This document shows, in pieces, positions 1-11,403 of a DNA stretch of 64,000 bases (positions are counted from its first letter, which is position 1; every line of letters starts with the position of its first letter). The DNA is taken from positions 741,001 to 805,000 of the forward strand of contig JAUIMM010000003.1 of the NCBI GenBank assembly GCA_031769625.1. Direction: 5' to 3'. Under the pieces are notes generated by a model. The model saw only the letters and a program-made list of their open reading frames with translations, did no database searches and had not been told where the DNA came from. This DNA comes from Taudactylus pleione (taxonomy: Eukaryota > Chordata > Amphibia > Anura > Myobatrachidae). The position numbers and the translations under genes were made by a program.

Positions 1-769
1 CGTCTCATGGGAGTGTTGTGGGCGTGTAACTAAACTTCTGAATTGCTCAAATGGGAGCGATTCCACACGCAGCGGCGGTCTCTGCATACACTCAGCCGTG
101 GGGGTTTCAAGGACTTAGTAGCAATTAATCGCTTAACTGCGCAGAGATGGACGCTGTATCTCCCTCTGTATCAGGCCCAATGTCACATTTTCTAAATCTA
201 ATTTGTAGTTGTCTTTACTACATGAAAGCTAATGCAAGCGAAAGATGTAACGCTGCCAATAAATACAATATAACTCTCAATTTCTTTACCATAATTAAAA
301 ACCATTTACTGTCCTATGAAAGAGTTTGCACCATAGCTGGCTTTATAAGATTTGGTGGATAAAATAGAGATATCCTTTAATCAGGGTGTGTGACTGGGAG
401 GTTTCAGAGTACTGTGGTTTTAAACATGACATGTTGTCTATATTATCTCTAAGCTACCCCATGACAGGACTGTTATCTTGCTAAGTTCAGTTATCTACAT
501 AAAGATTGCCAGTTCAGTGTAGCACGGATTCACATGTGAACTTATGATATCTGTAAAATGTGGTGTACATTCCATGGTAAAGATCCTTATCAATAGGACT
601 TTGGGCAAAATATGTAAAATCAATACACAGTTGTTTGAAATGTTAATTATAACCTTGGTAACCATTTTAAAAAAAAATCAACAAAGGGCTATTATTTTAA
701 GGTGTGTTTGTACATTAGATTAACTTTTCAACTCCTGCGGGGCTGCCATATTGTTGTAGACTGTTTCAG
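1..769. other. Unassigned AT-rich DNA
   Basis: No supported gene, array or clear inverted-repeat element was seen. The only long frame (147-362) has no family features. Confidence 0.5.
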
Positions 770-840
770 GAGATGAGTATGTTCGTGGGAGCAGGGGTGC
801 AGAGACGGGGGGAGTACAGAGGCCCGGTTCTGCCAAGAAG
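770..840 (+). CDS. Possible internal coding exon of an unidentified upstream gene
   Basis: A pyrimidine-rich acceptor (ACTGTTTCAG) ends at 769. In the frame starting at 772 the sequence is open for 23 codons (DEYVRGSRGAETGG and onward, ending PGSAKK) to a possible donor GTATAA at 841. Another frame, beginning GAGATG, stays open to 1108. The two possible exons here and near 3532 are compatible in phase (phase 0 between them). I recognise no protein family. This could equally be chance in unique sequence. Confidence 0.22.
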
Positions 841-1171
841 GTATAACCTTGACCTCAAGATGGTGAGAGAACACACTTACTGGAACGGCACCCTTCAGGC
901 AGTGAAGCTGCTGCAGGGCTGCCCAGAACGTTCAAAGGATGCTCCGGACAACATGTGTTGGTTTAATAATGCATTGGATGTTACCCAGCGTTGCGTCCGA
1001 GGTCGTAGCCTGGAGTCACCATTGCGACCGATGGTGGCATTGGTTGCTCCTTTTGGCCAGGCTGAAGCTTACCGCACCCTGGCTGGGTCCTTCTGGAAAA
1101 CGGATTGAAGTGAAAGAACAGTGCTGTGAATGGCGAATCAATTAAAATGTATCCTTCTGTTAAAACATTAA

Positions 1172-1345
1172 GGGGGAGATTTAATAAAGCTTGGAGAGAG
1201 ATAAAATTGGAGATAAATGCACCAACCAATCAGCTCCTAACTGTCATTTTTCAAACACAGCCTGTAAAGTGACAGTTAGGAGCTTATTGGTTGGTTCTAT
1301 TTATTTCCAATTTTATCTCTCTTCAAGCTTTATTAAATCTCCCCC
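1172..1345. mobile_element. Family C palindromic element with TAA duplication
   Basis: The 174-bp element is almost entirely one inverted repeat: GGGGGAGATTTAATAAAGC at the left is mirrored at the right. It is flanked by TAA at 1169-1171 and 1346-1348. A 3-bp TWA duplication fits PIF/Harbinger-type non-autonomous elements. Confidence 0.8.
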
Positions 1346-1376
1346 TAAATATGATTTATTAAAGACATACACATAT

Positions 1377-1868
1377 GGGGCCTCATTCAGAGGCGGTCGG
1401 AGGATGCAAGCGGTCGCTCAGAAACTGGGCGGCCACTTGCATCCTGACCGCCTCTGTTGCGGTCGTTAGGCTGTGGGTTAACACCCACAGCTCTAATGAC
1501 CGCTCCGGTGATGGGGCCATCGGGGCTTACGACGAGACCCTAGGGTAGGGTCTCCCTTGTCGTAAGCCCCGGAGAGCTTCTGGCTCTGTCTGAGTGATGT
1601 CAGTGGGGCCGCCCCCAAACGGTAGGCGTTCCCATGGGAACGCCTCCGTTTGGGCTGCCACCCCCCCGGCCCGCCTTCCAAACGGGGCGAGCTGTCAATA
1701 AACATCGACAGCTCACCCCCTTTGGATCGAGACCCGCTACGACCGGCTCTGTCGGTCGTAGCGGGTCTCACGCATGCGCACGACGGTGCCGTCGTGCGCA
1801 TGCTCTGTGGGGGGCCATCGACCCGGTCCGAGCGCATCGGCGCTAACGACCGGGTCTGAATGACCCCC
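1377..1868. mobile_element. Family B inverted-repeat element (copy 1)
   Basis: The ends are GGGGCCTCATTCAGAG and CTGAATGACCCCC. The GC-rich interior contains several internal palindromes, including CGTCGTGCGCATGC and GGGTCTCG-type stretches. It shares its layout with the copies at 13.9, 24.3, 36.7 and 37.7 kb. The duplication is not clear. Confidence 0.75.
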
Positions 1869-2645
1869 ATAGTAACCTCTTAAAAATCTAAAGAAGACAA
1901 TGGATGTATATAAGACATAGCACTTAGAAATGTATCAATACATTGGAACATATAACAATATCAGTGGAGGTCTATACTGCAACAATAGTAACAATATAAG
2001 TTTTTAGAACTTCCGCAGTTCCAGCATACAGGTTGATAAAATAGTGTAATTTAATGTTTCCAAACAGCTGCGTCCAGCTGAAAATTCTGCGTCTATAATA
2101 AATCTTCAATGTTAACCTCATTGGCTAATTCCGTAAGCCCGCTAGTAGAACTTAAAATGAAAACATATATGTCCCCTTCGCAAAAAGCTTGGTTATATGT
2201 CTTTATCTTCTAATAATGCAAAGGCAATTGGAATGTAAGCAGACCTCTGGTATAAGCAGACCTCTGGTGTTGATATATAGAGTATTATAGAGTATTACCT
2301 CATATGCTGCTGATTTGACCAGACACGCCCCCACTCCACCCTCCTCCCCTTCCCGCAAACACTGTAGCATGTCAATCAATTTCCCTTCAATATGATTTCT
2401 TGGCAATGCAAAGTATATATTATGTTGCAGTTTTTATTCCACTTTTGTTTTTAGGTGCCATCGTATGATACTCAGTGTACAGTACCACTATAGTATGGCT
2501 AGGATGTGGGTCAAGTCGAGCATTGGTCACAACCTTCCAACCCAAGCAAACACCAAAAATGCTGCGTCCTTTTTTCTGCTATGTGGGGGATGGGTACAAT
2601 GAGATCAGTAGAGCCCTAGAGGTGGCTTTTCCCTAAGTGGTAAGG
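1869..2645. other. Unassigned AT-rich DNA
   Basis: No gene, tandem array or obvious terminal inverted repeat was seen. Confidence 0.5.
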
Positions 2646-2649
2646 GGGG

Positions 2650-2930
2650 TATCCACTTAGCGATATACAAACGAGAGCACGATTGCGACATTGCTAGTGA
2701 TGTGCTAGGACTGAACGTTCACTCAGTCCCGGCACATCCCTCATCCCCGCACATGCTGAACCTGACAAGATCGTCAGGTTGACCTGCATGTACGGGCGAT
2801 GTCGGAAGCGACCCGCGGGCACGCGCATCGCGGGTCAGTTCCGTCCAAAACATACCCCATTCTTGCGCGATGCATGCGCGATTTGCAAGCGACTGCACGA
2901 TAACGACATTGTTATCGTGCAATCGCTTGT
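2650..2930. repeat. Probable inverted-repeat element related to the 13.46-13.79 kb sequence
   Basis: GC-rich sequence with scattered short palindromes (GATAACGACATTGTTATCG, CGATCGTCAGG) lies between GGGTATCCACTTAGCGATA and CAATCGCTTGTTTAA. It looks like a decayed short DNA transposon. The ends are uncertain. Confidence 0.4.
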
Positions 2931-2934
2931 TTAA

Positions 2935-3251
2935 GGCTGGGTATACACGGAAAGATTTTCTGTCCAACCATCCCACTAGTAGATTGGTTGGAATAAAAAC
3001 CTGGTAAGGAATAAAAGCAAATGACAATCAGCAATTTGCTCCCAAATGCCGGAAAATGGACAAAAACTGTTGTTTGAACAAATTGTTTAGATCAAACATT
3101 TAACAAACTTGTCTGACCGACCATTTTCATCTGTTTTCTGGCATTTAGGAGCAAATTGCTGATCATCAGTTACTCCCATACGTTACCAGATTGTCATTCC
3201 AACCAATCAACTAGTTGGATGGTTGGACAGAAAATCTTCGTGTGTACCCAG
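2935..3251. mobile_element. Inverted-repeat element flanked by TTAA
   Basis: GGCTGGGTATACACGG at the left is mirrored by CGTGTGTACCCAG at the right, and the arms continue through TTTTCTGTCCAACCA and AATTTGCTCC. TTAA occurs at both edges (2931-2934 and about 3253-3256). TTAA is the piggyBac target, but a TAA duplication of a PIF-like element is equally consistent. Confidence 0.65.
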
Positions 3252-3531
3252 TTTAACAAATCCATGAACAGCAAGAAGAAAGGTAATCATGTGACTCCAT
3301 GACACCATACTGCATAGGGGTTAGGTAGCCCATAACAACCAATCAGCAATTAGTTTGGATCAATCTAAAGAAAGCTTATTAAGGCACATTTCTGTTTGGT
3401 TGCTACGGGTTATTGCATATTTGCACTTTGTTAGTAAATAGCCCTCAATGTATGGTTTACTATTGCTGCTAATATGGCTACAAGTAAAGCGAGAGTAATC
3501 TTGTGCATATTTTTTTAATTATTTTCTGCAG

Positions 3532-3672
3532 CAATTTCACAGTCTGAGACTCCAAAACGACCTCCAGGCCCATGAGCCTACTGAAATTGATGCCCGCTAC
3601 CGACTTTTATGTGTATGCGCCCATCATCCAATGCCCCATTACCAATCCAAGCGATGCAGCGCCTTGTCCTGA
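3532..3672 (+). CDS. Possible terminal coding exon of an unidentified upstream gene
   Basis: A strong acceptor (ATTATTTTCTGCAG) ends at 3531. The frame QFHSLRLQNDLQ... is open for 46 residues to TGA at 3670-3672. An alternative acceptor at 3541-3542 would give the short tail SETPKRPPGP and a stop at 3573-3575. Two AATAAA signals follow within about 110 bases (3756-3761 and 3776-3781), as expected for a last exon. No family is recognised. In mammals TSC1 is the upstream neighbour of GFI1B, but it lies in the opposite orientation and this does not resemble it. Confidence 0.3.
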   Translation, partial: QFHSLRLQNDLQAHEPTEIDARYRLLCVCAHHPMPHYQSKRCSALS

Positions 3673-3755
3673 GTGTTGAACAGCCGGATCTCGTCCACCC
3701 TACGTATAGAGCTGAATTATACAGTTATCTCATCACCATATGGATTTTTCTTAAC

Positions 3756-3781
3756 AATAAAAGTGGGACTGTGCCAATAAA
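3756..3781 (+). terminator. Pair of polyadenylation signals (AATAAA) after the possible terminal exon
   Basis: AATAAA occurs at 3756-3761 and again at 3776-3781, followed by TG/T-rich DNA (TGTTTATTAACTCTCCTCC). This spacing is normal for a vertebrate 3' end and supports the exon call just upstream, but AATAAA is also common by chance in AT-rich DNA. Confidence 0.3.
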
Positions 3782-3814
3782 TGTTTATTAACTCTCCTCC
3801 TTCATGTGTGAGCA

Positions 3815-3897
3815 TACTCCTGTATGCTCCTTTATAATCCTGTATACTTCTGTATAATCCTGTATAATACTGTATACTCCTGTATAATCCTGTATAG
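3815..3897. repeat. Short minisatellite of CCTGTATAAT/CCTGTATACT units
   Basis: Roughly eight degenerate 10-12 bp units of the form TCCTGTATAMT lie in tandem. Confidence 0.8.
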
Positions 3898-4189
3898 GTG
3901 ACATGTGATAACGGTTATTAGATAATTGTCAGCGTTGGGGGTTATACGTAAGTCTATAAATACTTTGATGCATGACACACTGGGACTGATTAAGAGGTGC
4001 ACGCAATTCAAAGGCAATCCCGATTTTCAAGTAGCTGAGCGTTTATTTGCAACTGCGCATGCGTGGAAAGTTCTGGAAAGCCCAATGGCGCATGTCTTAC
4101 ACAGAGTGCTGCGCTCGGGACAGATGGTATCAGAAATGGGGCGGAAAAGTGAGGGGCTTACCTGGGTATTGACTGGAAGGAGATGTAAT

Positions 4190-5405
4190 CAGAATCCTGT
4201 CGGTCGGGATTCCCGCACCAGAATCCTGACCGCTGACAACCCGATGGTGTATATTAGGGTTAGGTTTAGGCACTAGGGGAAGGGTTAGGCTGCAGGAGGG
4301 GGGGTTAGGGTTAGGCTGCGGGGGTGTGGGATTAAGGTTCCGCTGGGGGGGGGTTTAGGGTTAGGCTGCAGGAGGGAAGGGTTAGGGTCAGGCTGTGCGG
4401 GTAGGGTTAAGGTTAGGCTGCAGGAGGGAAGGGTTAGGCTGCAGGGGAAAAGGTTAGGGTCAGGCTGTGCAGTTAGGGTTAAGGTTAGGCTGCAGGAGGG
4501 AAGGGTTAGGCTTCGGGGGGAGGGTTAAGGTTAGGCTGCGTGAGGGAAGGGTTAGTGTTAGGCTGCGGGAGGGAAGAGTTAGGCTGCGGGGGGAGTGTTA
4601 GAGATTAAGGTTAGGCTGCTGGAGGGAAGGGTTAAGGTTAGGCTGTGGGTGGGAAGGGTTAGGGTTAGGCTGCAGGGGGAGGGTTAAGGTTAGGCTGCGG
4701 GGGGAGGGTTAGGGATAGGCTGCAGGGGGAAGGGTTAGGCTGCAGGGGGGAGAGTTAGGCTGCGGTTTGGAAGGGTTAGGCTAGGGGGGAGGGTCAGGGT
4801 TAGGCTGCACGGGGGAGGGTTAGGGATAGGCTGCAGGGGGGAGGGTTAGGCTGCAGGGGGGAGAGTTAGGCTGCGGGGGGAAGGGTTAGGCTGCGGAGGG
4901 AGGGTTAGGGTTAGGCTGCATGGTGAAGGGTTAGGGTTAGGCTGCGGGAGGGAAGGGTTAGGGTTAGGCTGCACGGGGAAGGGTTAGGGTTAGGCTGCTG
5001 GGGGGGAGGGTTAGGCTGCAGGGGGGAGGGTTAAGGTTAGGCTGCGGGAGGGAAGGGTTAGGCTGCAGGGGAGAGGGTTAGGGTCAGGCTGCGGGAGGGA
5101 AGAGTTAGGGTTAAGCTGTGGTGGGAGGGTTAAGGTTAGGCTGCGGAGGGAGGGTTAGGGATAGGCTGCAGGGGGGAGGGTTAGGCTGCAGGGGGGAGAG
5201 TTAGGGTTAGGCTGCGGGGGGAGGGTTAGGGATAGGCTGCAGGGGGGAGGGTTAGGGTTAAGCTGCAGGGGACAGAGTTAGGCTGAGGGAGGAAGAGTTA
5301 AGGATAGGCTGCAAAGGGGAGGGTCAGGGTTAGTCTGCACGGGGAAGGGTTAGATTGCTGGAGGGTTAGGCTGCGGCGGGGAGGGTTAGGATTAGGCTGC
5401 AGGGG
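4190..5405. repeat. Telomere-like minisatellite expanded inside a family F element
   Basis: After a family F type flank (GGTCGGGATTCCCG, then GACAACCCGATGG) come more than 1.1 kb of degenerate units. They combine GGGTTAGG or GGGTTAAGG with GCTGCAGGGGGGA, at about 20-45 bp per unit. G-rich on the + strand. It resembles the CCTAACCCTAA-type interior of other family F copies (21.0, 25.6, 52.5 and 63.8 kb) but is greatly expanded. It is not a true TTAGGG array. Confidence 0.8.
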
Positions 5406-5495
5406 GGAGTGTCGCTGGCGTGTTATGGGAGTGTCACTGGCGTGTTATGGGAGTGTCGCTGGCGTGTTATGGGAGTGTCGCTGGCGTGTTTTGGG
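5406..5495 (+). repeat. 22-bp tandem repeat, four copies
   Basis: The unit is GGGAGTGTCGCTGGCGTGTTAT, tandem about four times (5406-5492), with one C/T change in the second copy. It directly abuts the telomere-like array. Confidence 0.85.
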
Positions 5496-6109
5496 AAAGC
5501 GGCCATGTTCAGATGAAGAAACTGCCCCTGCCACAGGGCTGGTGCAAGTGTCCATGATGCGTCGACGGTGGCGTGTCGGAGATGTTACAGGTGCAAGAGC
5601 GGACGCAGCAGAGTCCAGCTCTGAATCAGGCCCATTGTGCTGGTTATAGATACACAGCAGGCGGACAGTACATCATGAGGCCATTTCTGTATACCTGCCC
5701 ATCCCTCCTCCCCTCTGATGTCCATCCCCCTTAGCACGCAATGACGCCATTCAGTGCATTTGCCCTCATGTATTTCTTCAGCCTTTACTTAGGGGAAGAG
5801 GCGGCCATGGCACAGTTAATGCTACTGGAAGAACTTCTTTATTCCTGATTAGCCATTACAGAACTGCACCTAATGATGCCCCTGTGTTGCTTTGCCAAAG
5901 TCCACCTGCCACCGGCTCCATAAACAGCAACCGCAGGAGGAAGAGCACTCTGCCAGCAATCGCCTACTCTTCCCCAGATGTATAAGCAGCGTTGTGACTG
6001 GCTGCATGAGTCCAGGGGAGAACAGATACTTCCTCTGCTTATTGGACACCTCCACTCACACTACAGTGACTGCAGGAGGAACCATGGGTCACCGTCTGTC
6101 TGAGATTAT
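5496..6109. other. Unassigned DNA
   Basis: Moderate-GC unique-looking sequence. The frames at 5425-5649 and 5892-6125 have no family features or splice support. Confidence 0.45.
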
Positions 6110-7030
6110 GGGGTCTATTTATTAAGACTTGGATGGAGATAAAGTGAACAGAGATAATGTACCAACCAATCAGCTCCTAGCTACCATGTCACAGACTGTG
6201 TTTGAAAACTTACAGTTAAGAGCTGGTAGGCTGGCCTGGTACTTTGGGCCGGATTCAATCAGCGGCGAAATTGGCTGTTTTTGCCGCCGTCAGTGAAATC
6301 AGCCGATTTTCACCAAAAAAAATGACTAGGAGAAAAAAGATTAGCAAAATCCCTATTTTTAACTAATAAATTGGGGATTTCTTCCAGAACCCTTTGGACA
6401 CCCTCCCCCCTCAACCTAATGATCAACTGCCCTAATTAAAAAAAAAAAAAAAAAGTTGCGCAACTTGGTGAAAAAACGACCGGTCAAATTTTTGGAGAAA
6501 AAAAAATCATTGATATTGGGTTTAACGTATTGGGGCTGGTATTTCAGGGGGCGATATGGATGCAACAAGTGTTTTAAACATCACATTTGTAATAGTTTTT
6601 AAAGTGCGCTTTTACGACACAAAAATATACTTGCATTTTAACGTACCCCCAAATTTACGTGGAACAATTGTTTCCGGGGGAAAAAAAAATTTGCTTTCTA
6701 TAATTTTTTTTCATGTTTTTCGTATACACAAATTGCCGCCAACTGACGCAATTTAAGTACCGTAAATACTTTTATTATGGCCAATAATACACTTCTAAAT
6801 GATTTTCCAATGTACGTCAGCCATCTTTGGGGTACAGATGCAATTTCCTGACTTTTTGCCTATTTGCATCTGTTTTTTTTTTTTTGCTCCTTCCATGTTT
6901 GCCTGTTTTTTGGTGAAAAACTGCTGCTTTTTTTTTTTTTTTAGAAAACAGACCATTTTGCCGCTAATTGAATTTTGCTCTTTATCTCTGTCCACTTTAT
7001 CTCCATCCAAGGCTTAGTAAATAGACCCCC
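6110..7030. mobile_element. Family C element split by a family D insertion
   Basis: The left part (6110-6245) begins GGGGTCTATTTATTAAG and contains ACCAACCAATCAGCTCC. The right part (6981-7030) reads TTTATCTCTGTCC and ends TAGTAAATAGACCCCC, the mirror of the left end. The 735 bases between are a family D element. The intact copies at 1172 and 61.6 kb show the unbroken layout. Confidence 0.8.
6246..6980. mobile_element. Family D inverted-repeat element nested in family C
   Basis: Ends GGGCCGGATTCAATCAGCGG and CCGCTAATTGAATTTTGCTC are imperfect inverted repeats, flanked by TTT on both sides (6243-6245 and 6981-6983). The interior is AT-rich with A and T runs and no coding capacity. Confidence 0.75.
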
Positions 7031-7031
7031 A

Positions 7032-7612
7032 GGGGCCTGATTCAGAGCCCCTCGTAAGCGGCTGCTCGTTCGCTCCGAGCGATGTTCGCACATCTGCGCA
7101 TGCATATGGGTCATAATGCGCATGCGCCAACCAGTAATTGCGGTCGGAAATCGAGTGCTCGCAAAATAGCGAGTGCCTGCTAATTTGAGTGACAGGATGA
7201 GGCGTTTGAGGGTGGTAACGGTGGAAGGTGCTTGAAATCGGGGAGTGGTGATCAGAACGCAGGCGTGCCAAATGGTCAAAACGGGCGTTTTAAGGGTGTG
7301 CATAATTAACAAAGCAGCGTCATCGACCACGTCACTTGGTTGTTTCTTAGCCTGAACTGTTCGCATGATTGCGGTAGGAAAATCCAACCACAAGCACTGC
7401 GAGCAGTTCAGACACCTTTCGATGTACTCGATTAATCTAATAAATAGCGGAGATGACGTAGGATGCGAGCGGCCAGGGGGCGTCTTTACAAAATAGCGAG
7501 CGCAGACATAGAGGTGTCAACAGACCGCAAAGAGCGAGCGCTCAATTTAAATAGCCGGCCCCTTTTTCTGAACGAGCGAGCGCAAATAGCGTCCGGCTCT
7601 GAATCAGGCCCC
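7032..7612. mobile_element. Family B element, longer subfamily (copy 2)
   Basis: Ends GGGGCCTGATTCAGAGCC and GGCTCTGAATCAGGCCCC. The interior (GAGCGATGTTCGCACATC, GCGCATGC) matches the copy at 19188-19786. The left end directly abuts the family C element, and no duplication is evident. Confidence 0.8.
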
Positions 7613-8362
7613 ATATTCCAAGTAGTTCCACAAGTATTCTTAGGGGCTTATTTATCAAGCGGTTTCTGCATGATTTTAAGTAACGGGGATATTTAACAAT
7701 AGCCTAATGCAGGAAATGTCAGAATTATTTGCTGCAAAAGACTAATTAGCGCTGCTTAGCTTTATGCAGATCCGGTCCGTGTGCTACCGCCAACTTCAGC
7801 TAAGAAGACATTCTTGCAGGAGAAGGATCTCTCTCACAGCCTACATCCTTCTCCTCCTCCTCCTAATTATTGGGGAGTTCATGTTCGGGGCTGGATGACT
7901 TTGTGTTAATGATTAGATGGGAACACCTGATCTTTACGGTCACTTGCAGCCAGTTTTCTCTTCAGCGGGACCCTCATACCATCCTCAAGGGTCATACCCG
8001 ACAGTGGTGAATTTCCCATTTGGCACATGCATTTGGACACTGTTTTCATTACTCTCAGTCCAAAATTTCCCCGTAATAGCGAAATATTTCCAATGTACTG
8101 TATCGTAAGCCATCGTAAGTGGGGTGCGGATGGTGGGACATACACAGACTTCCCCGGTAAGCTGTGCTACTTAGTAAATACTGTATGTGTACAAAATTAA
8201 AACGAAAATGAAATGTCATAGCTTATGGTTTTAGTTTTTTTTTAGTCTATTCTACTGCCAATATCTATAATATAATAAAACAATAAAAATGATAAAATTG
8301 CCAAGTGGTTATTACTGTTGTGCCTAATATCTTCTTAATCTAATATTTGTCCTATAGCCTAA
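7613..8362. other. Unassigned DNA
   Basis: It begins with what may be a decayed element end (TAGGGGCTTATTTATCAAGC) and is otherwise unique-looking AT-rich sequence. No gene is supported. Confidence 0.45.
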
Positions 8363-8556
8363 ACCAGAGGTTCCCAAACGCAGTCCTCAAGGCACCCTAA
8401 CAGTCCAGTTTTTAGGGATATCCATGTGTGAGAACAGATGGTTAAATCAAATTGACTGAGGTACTAATTAAGCCACCTTTGCTAAAGCATGGATATCCTT
8501 AAAACCTGGACTGTTAGGGTGCTTTGAGGACAGAGATTGGGAGCCACTGCCCTAAA
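8363..8556. mobile_element. Family G inverted-repeat element (copy 1)
   Basis: AGGTTCCCAAACGCAGTCCTC at the left mirrors GAGGACAGAGATTGGGAGCC at the right. The arms also share AACAGTCCAGTTTT and GGATATCCAT. The element is about 190 bp with no coding capacity. Confidence 0.8.
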
Positions 8557-9020
8557 CCCTACAACCAGAAAACTAACTTCTCCCTAGATATGCGGACAGA
8601 GTCCCTCACCTCTGGGACGTGCAGTCAGGGTAGGCAGGGGAGGCAGAGCCTCCCTTGTCATACTCCCTCCCCTATCATACTCCCTGTCATGCTCCAGAAT
8701 TTTGATATAAAAACTATGTTTTTATACATGTGTGCCTCCCCAGCCATTTACCTCGCCACATGTCACTGCCCTCACCTATAACTCCGCCATACAGACAAGA
8801 CGTATAGCTCACTTTGGCAAGATGAGCCAAGAGATATATCCAAGAGATATATCACCCCTTTCAGTTGGGCATCGGTCCCTTGATTGTGCCAGTCTCAAAA
8901 TGGACAGGCCAGAGCTTAAACGATAGTCAACATGAATATCTCAGTACGGGTGACAAGCTAATAGCTAAAGTAACAAAACATGCATAATAGTTTATAACTA
9001 TTTCTACAAACACAATATAG
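8557..9020. other. Unassigned DNA
   Basis: No gene or clear repeat structure was seen apart from GCAGGGGAGGCAGAGCCTCCC, which resembles the edge of another short element. Confidence 0.4.
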
Positions 9021-9318
9021 AAAATGTAGTCTAACGATTTTTTGAACGATTATCGTTCAATCATTGAAAAAATCATTCACTTTCTAAGTTAAAACGATGA
9101 ACGATTATCATTCATGCGCATTTACATTTGTAGTTTGTAGTTCAGTCAGACTGACCAACTGAACGATTTTCATTAAGGGAATATGCAAAAACCATTTGTA
9201 GTTCAAAAAAATCGTTCATTACACTTTAAAAAATCTGACAGATAATCTGACAGAAAATCGTTCATAAAATCATTCATAAAATCGCTGGTAACGAAATTGT
9301 TGTGTATGTATGCAGCTT
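9020..9318. repeat. Decayed family E element
   Basis: Many copies of AACGATTTT, ATCGTTCA and related inverted pieces, as in the intact family E element just downstream. The ends are degraded. Confidence 0.55.
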
Positions 9319-9334
9319 AATAGCTAGAATATAA

Positions 9335-9664
9335 AGGTGCGTACACACACAACGATGTAAGTAACGAACGATTTTCGTTCAGTTTTTCCCTTGAAAAAGT
9401 GAACGAAAATCGTTTTACAAAGTAGTTGGTTTTACTTTACATAATAAACTATTTTCTGTGTGTTGAAGGAAAAATGTTGCAACTTCTATTGAAAATTGTT
9501 CAGTTGGCCAGCCTGACTGAACTACAAACTACAATCGACAAACGTGAACGCGCTTGAACGATAATCGTTCATCGTTTAACACTGAACGATTTTTTGAACG
9601 ATTGAACGATAACGACGTCGTTATAGTTAAATTGTTCAAAAAATCGTTGTGTGTGTACGCACCT
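9335..9664. mobile_element. Family E palindromic element with TAA duplication
   Basis: AGGTGCGTACACACACAACGA at the left is mirrored by TCGTTGTGTGTGTACGCACCT at the right. TAA flanks it at 9332-9334 and 9665-9667. The interior is built from ATCGTTCA/TGAACGAT pieces on both strands, so most of the element can fold back. A PIF/Harbinger-type non-autonomous element is the likely class. Confidence 0.85.
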
Positions 9665-9667
9665 TAA

Positions 9668-10148
9668 ATATTTCCAGATATTTAAGCGCTTATTGCATTT
9701 CAGGAAAATAAAATTACCATTTCTGCGTGAAAAACACCACGTCTTTAGTAGCCAGTGATAACGTCAAATACCAACTTCAGAGAAGGTTCTGGGACTGTTT
9801 ATCGTGTTCACACACTAAGGAGAAGTTGTGTTGCTGACTGTGTTAAACTTTTGAGTCTGCTAGAGTTTTGATAAGCAAATATTGTCATTGCTGACAGCTT
9901 CCCTATTGGCTACAGTACCACCAGATTTTGACACAAGTAATCAGATTGAAAAATCAGGGCGGGGGGGAAAAAGACAGAGGCTAAATAGAAGGGTGTGTGG
10001 ACAGCTGTGTTAGACATCAGTGTAATACCAGCAGCCAGAGGAGGTATTTTGCAGCTATACCTGCATCAGGAACAGCCAGGTACTGTACTTATAATATTCT
10101 GTGCTGCACTGCTTTTAATCAGTTCCAACTTTTACATCTCTACATTTC

Positions 10149-10201
<53 letters not shown>

Positions 10202-10208
10202 CAATAAT

Positions 10209-10249
<41 letters not shown>

Positions 10250-11400
10250 TCTGTAATTCTGAATAAATAAAAACAGTTTCGTTTTTTTTTCTTTGCAACT
10301 ATTTATTTTGTTTTTACTGTTTTCAACTATTTATTTTTATTATTTTTTTGGTTGCAACTATGTATTTTGATTTTCATGCTTGCTTTTAATTTTATTATTT
10401 GCACATGCTAAAATAGCATTTCCAACTTAATGGGCGTTTGTTTAGTAGCATGTCGTCTATTTAATTTTTGTCATGTTAGCCTGTTTATGACATATAGCTG
10501 CAACTGAAATGAATATTGGCAATGCATATATTTGAAGAAAACTAGTGATGCATAAAGAAGTTACCTCGTTTCAAAATAGCTTATTACAGAAACATCACAC
10601 ATGTATAGAAACATGTTGGACAATATTTGAATGATAAATACCTATTAGCATTTTAATTACCACAGAAAAAATAGATTTTTATTATGAATTTGGACACGTC
10701 ATACTGTATGTTGCAGTGCATTAGGGTTTGGCAAGTTGTTATGTGATGGGATCTTTAGATAGATGTCTGTTTTGTGTGAATTTTTTTCTGTATAATAATT
10801 TCTCTGTAAAACTCTCAAACTGTATAAGGTAATATTATAAATGCACAAAGCTTATTTTTTTAATATGCATCCTACCCAACCCGTACAAAAGGACAGAAGG
10901 ATTAAACTGATAAAGTAGTTAATCATCCATTTGGAAAACTACTAATATAATTTGAAATATAGAAAAGAGTTTACAAAATATAAAAGCTATACATCACTTT
11001 TGGCATCTCTGCATATCTAGGCATGAAATCGGTGTATTCCAGTAAACTCATATAAAACAAATGGGTTAATTCATTTGTTATAATTAATTATAACATAATT
11101 CTACAAAAGTATGTTAAATAAAATCAACAAATGTATTTACTTCAAATATATAGCTGTAGGAAATGTATAATGAATCAGAATACACACCAGGTGGAATTAT
11201 TTAATCAATCTTTATTTAGTTTCATAGGTCTATTTACATGTATTATACGGGAAGGTTCACTAATATAAATAGGAAATGTCTATAGCTCCAGAAATCAAAT
11301 TTGTTTGACAAATAGAACAGACTAATTTGACAATTTAACAATGAACAATAAAATACAACATCTGAGATGTTTTAGAAGTTATGGAAATGAGTCAAAAGTT
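9668..11400. other. AT-rich DNA with microsatellites, no supported gene
   Basis: 1.7 kb, markedly AT-rich. It holds an (AAT)n run at about 10150-10198 and an (AT)n run at about 10218-10240. No gene features are visible. Confidence 0.6.
10150..10240. repeat. (AAT)n and (AT)n microsatellites
   Basis: About 16 AAT units, slightly interrupted at the end (AACAACAATAAT), then a run of about 11 AT units. Confidence 0.95.
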
Positions 11401-11403
11401 ATA

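Noticed and set aside
4190..5405. A true interstitial telomere
   Set aside because: The TTAGGG unit is never tandem for more than two copies and is mixed with GCTGCAGGGGG. It is a minisatellite grown from a family F interior.
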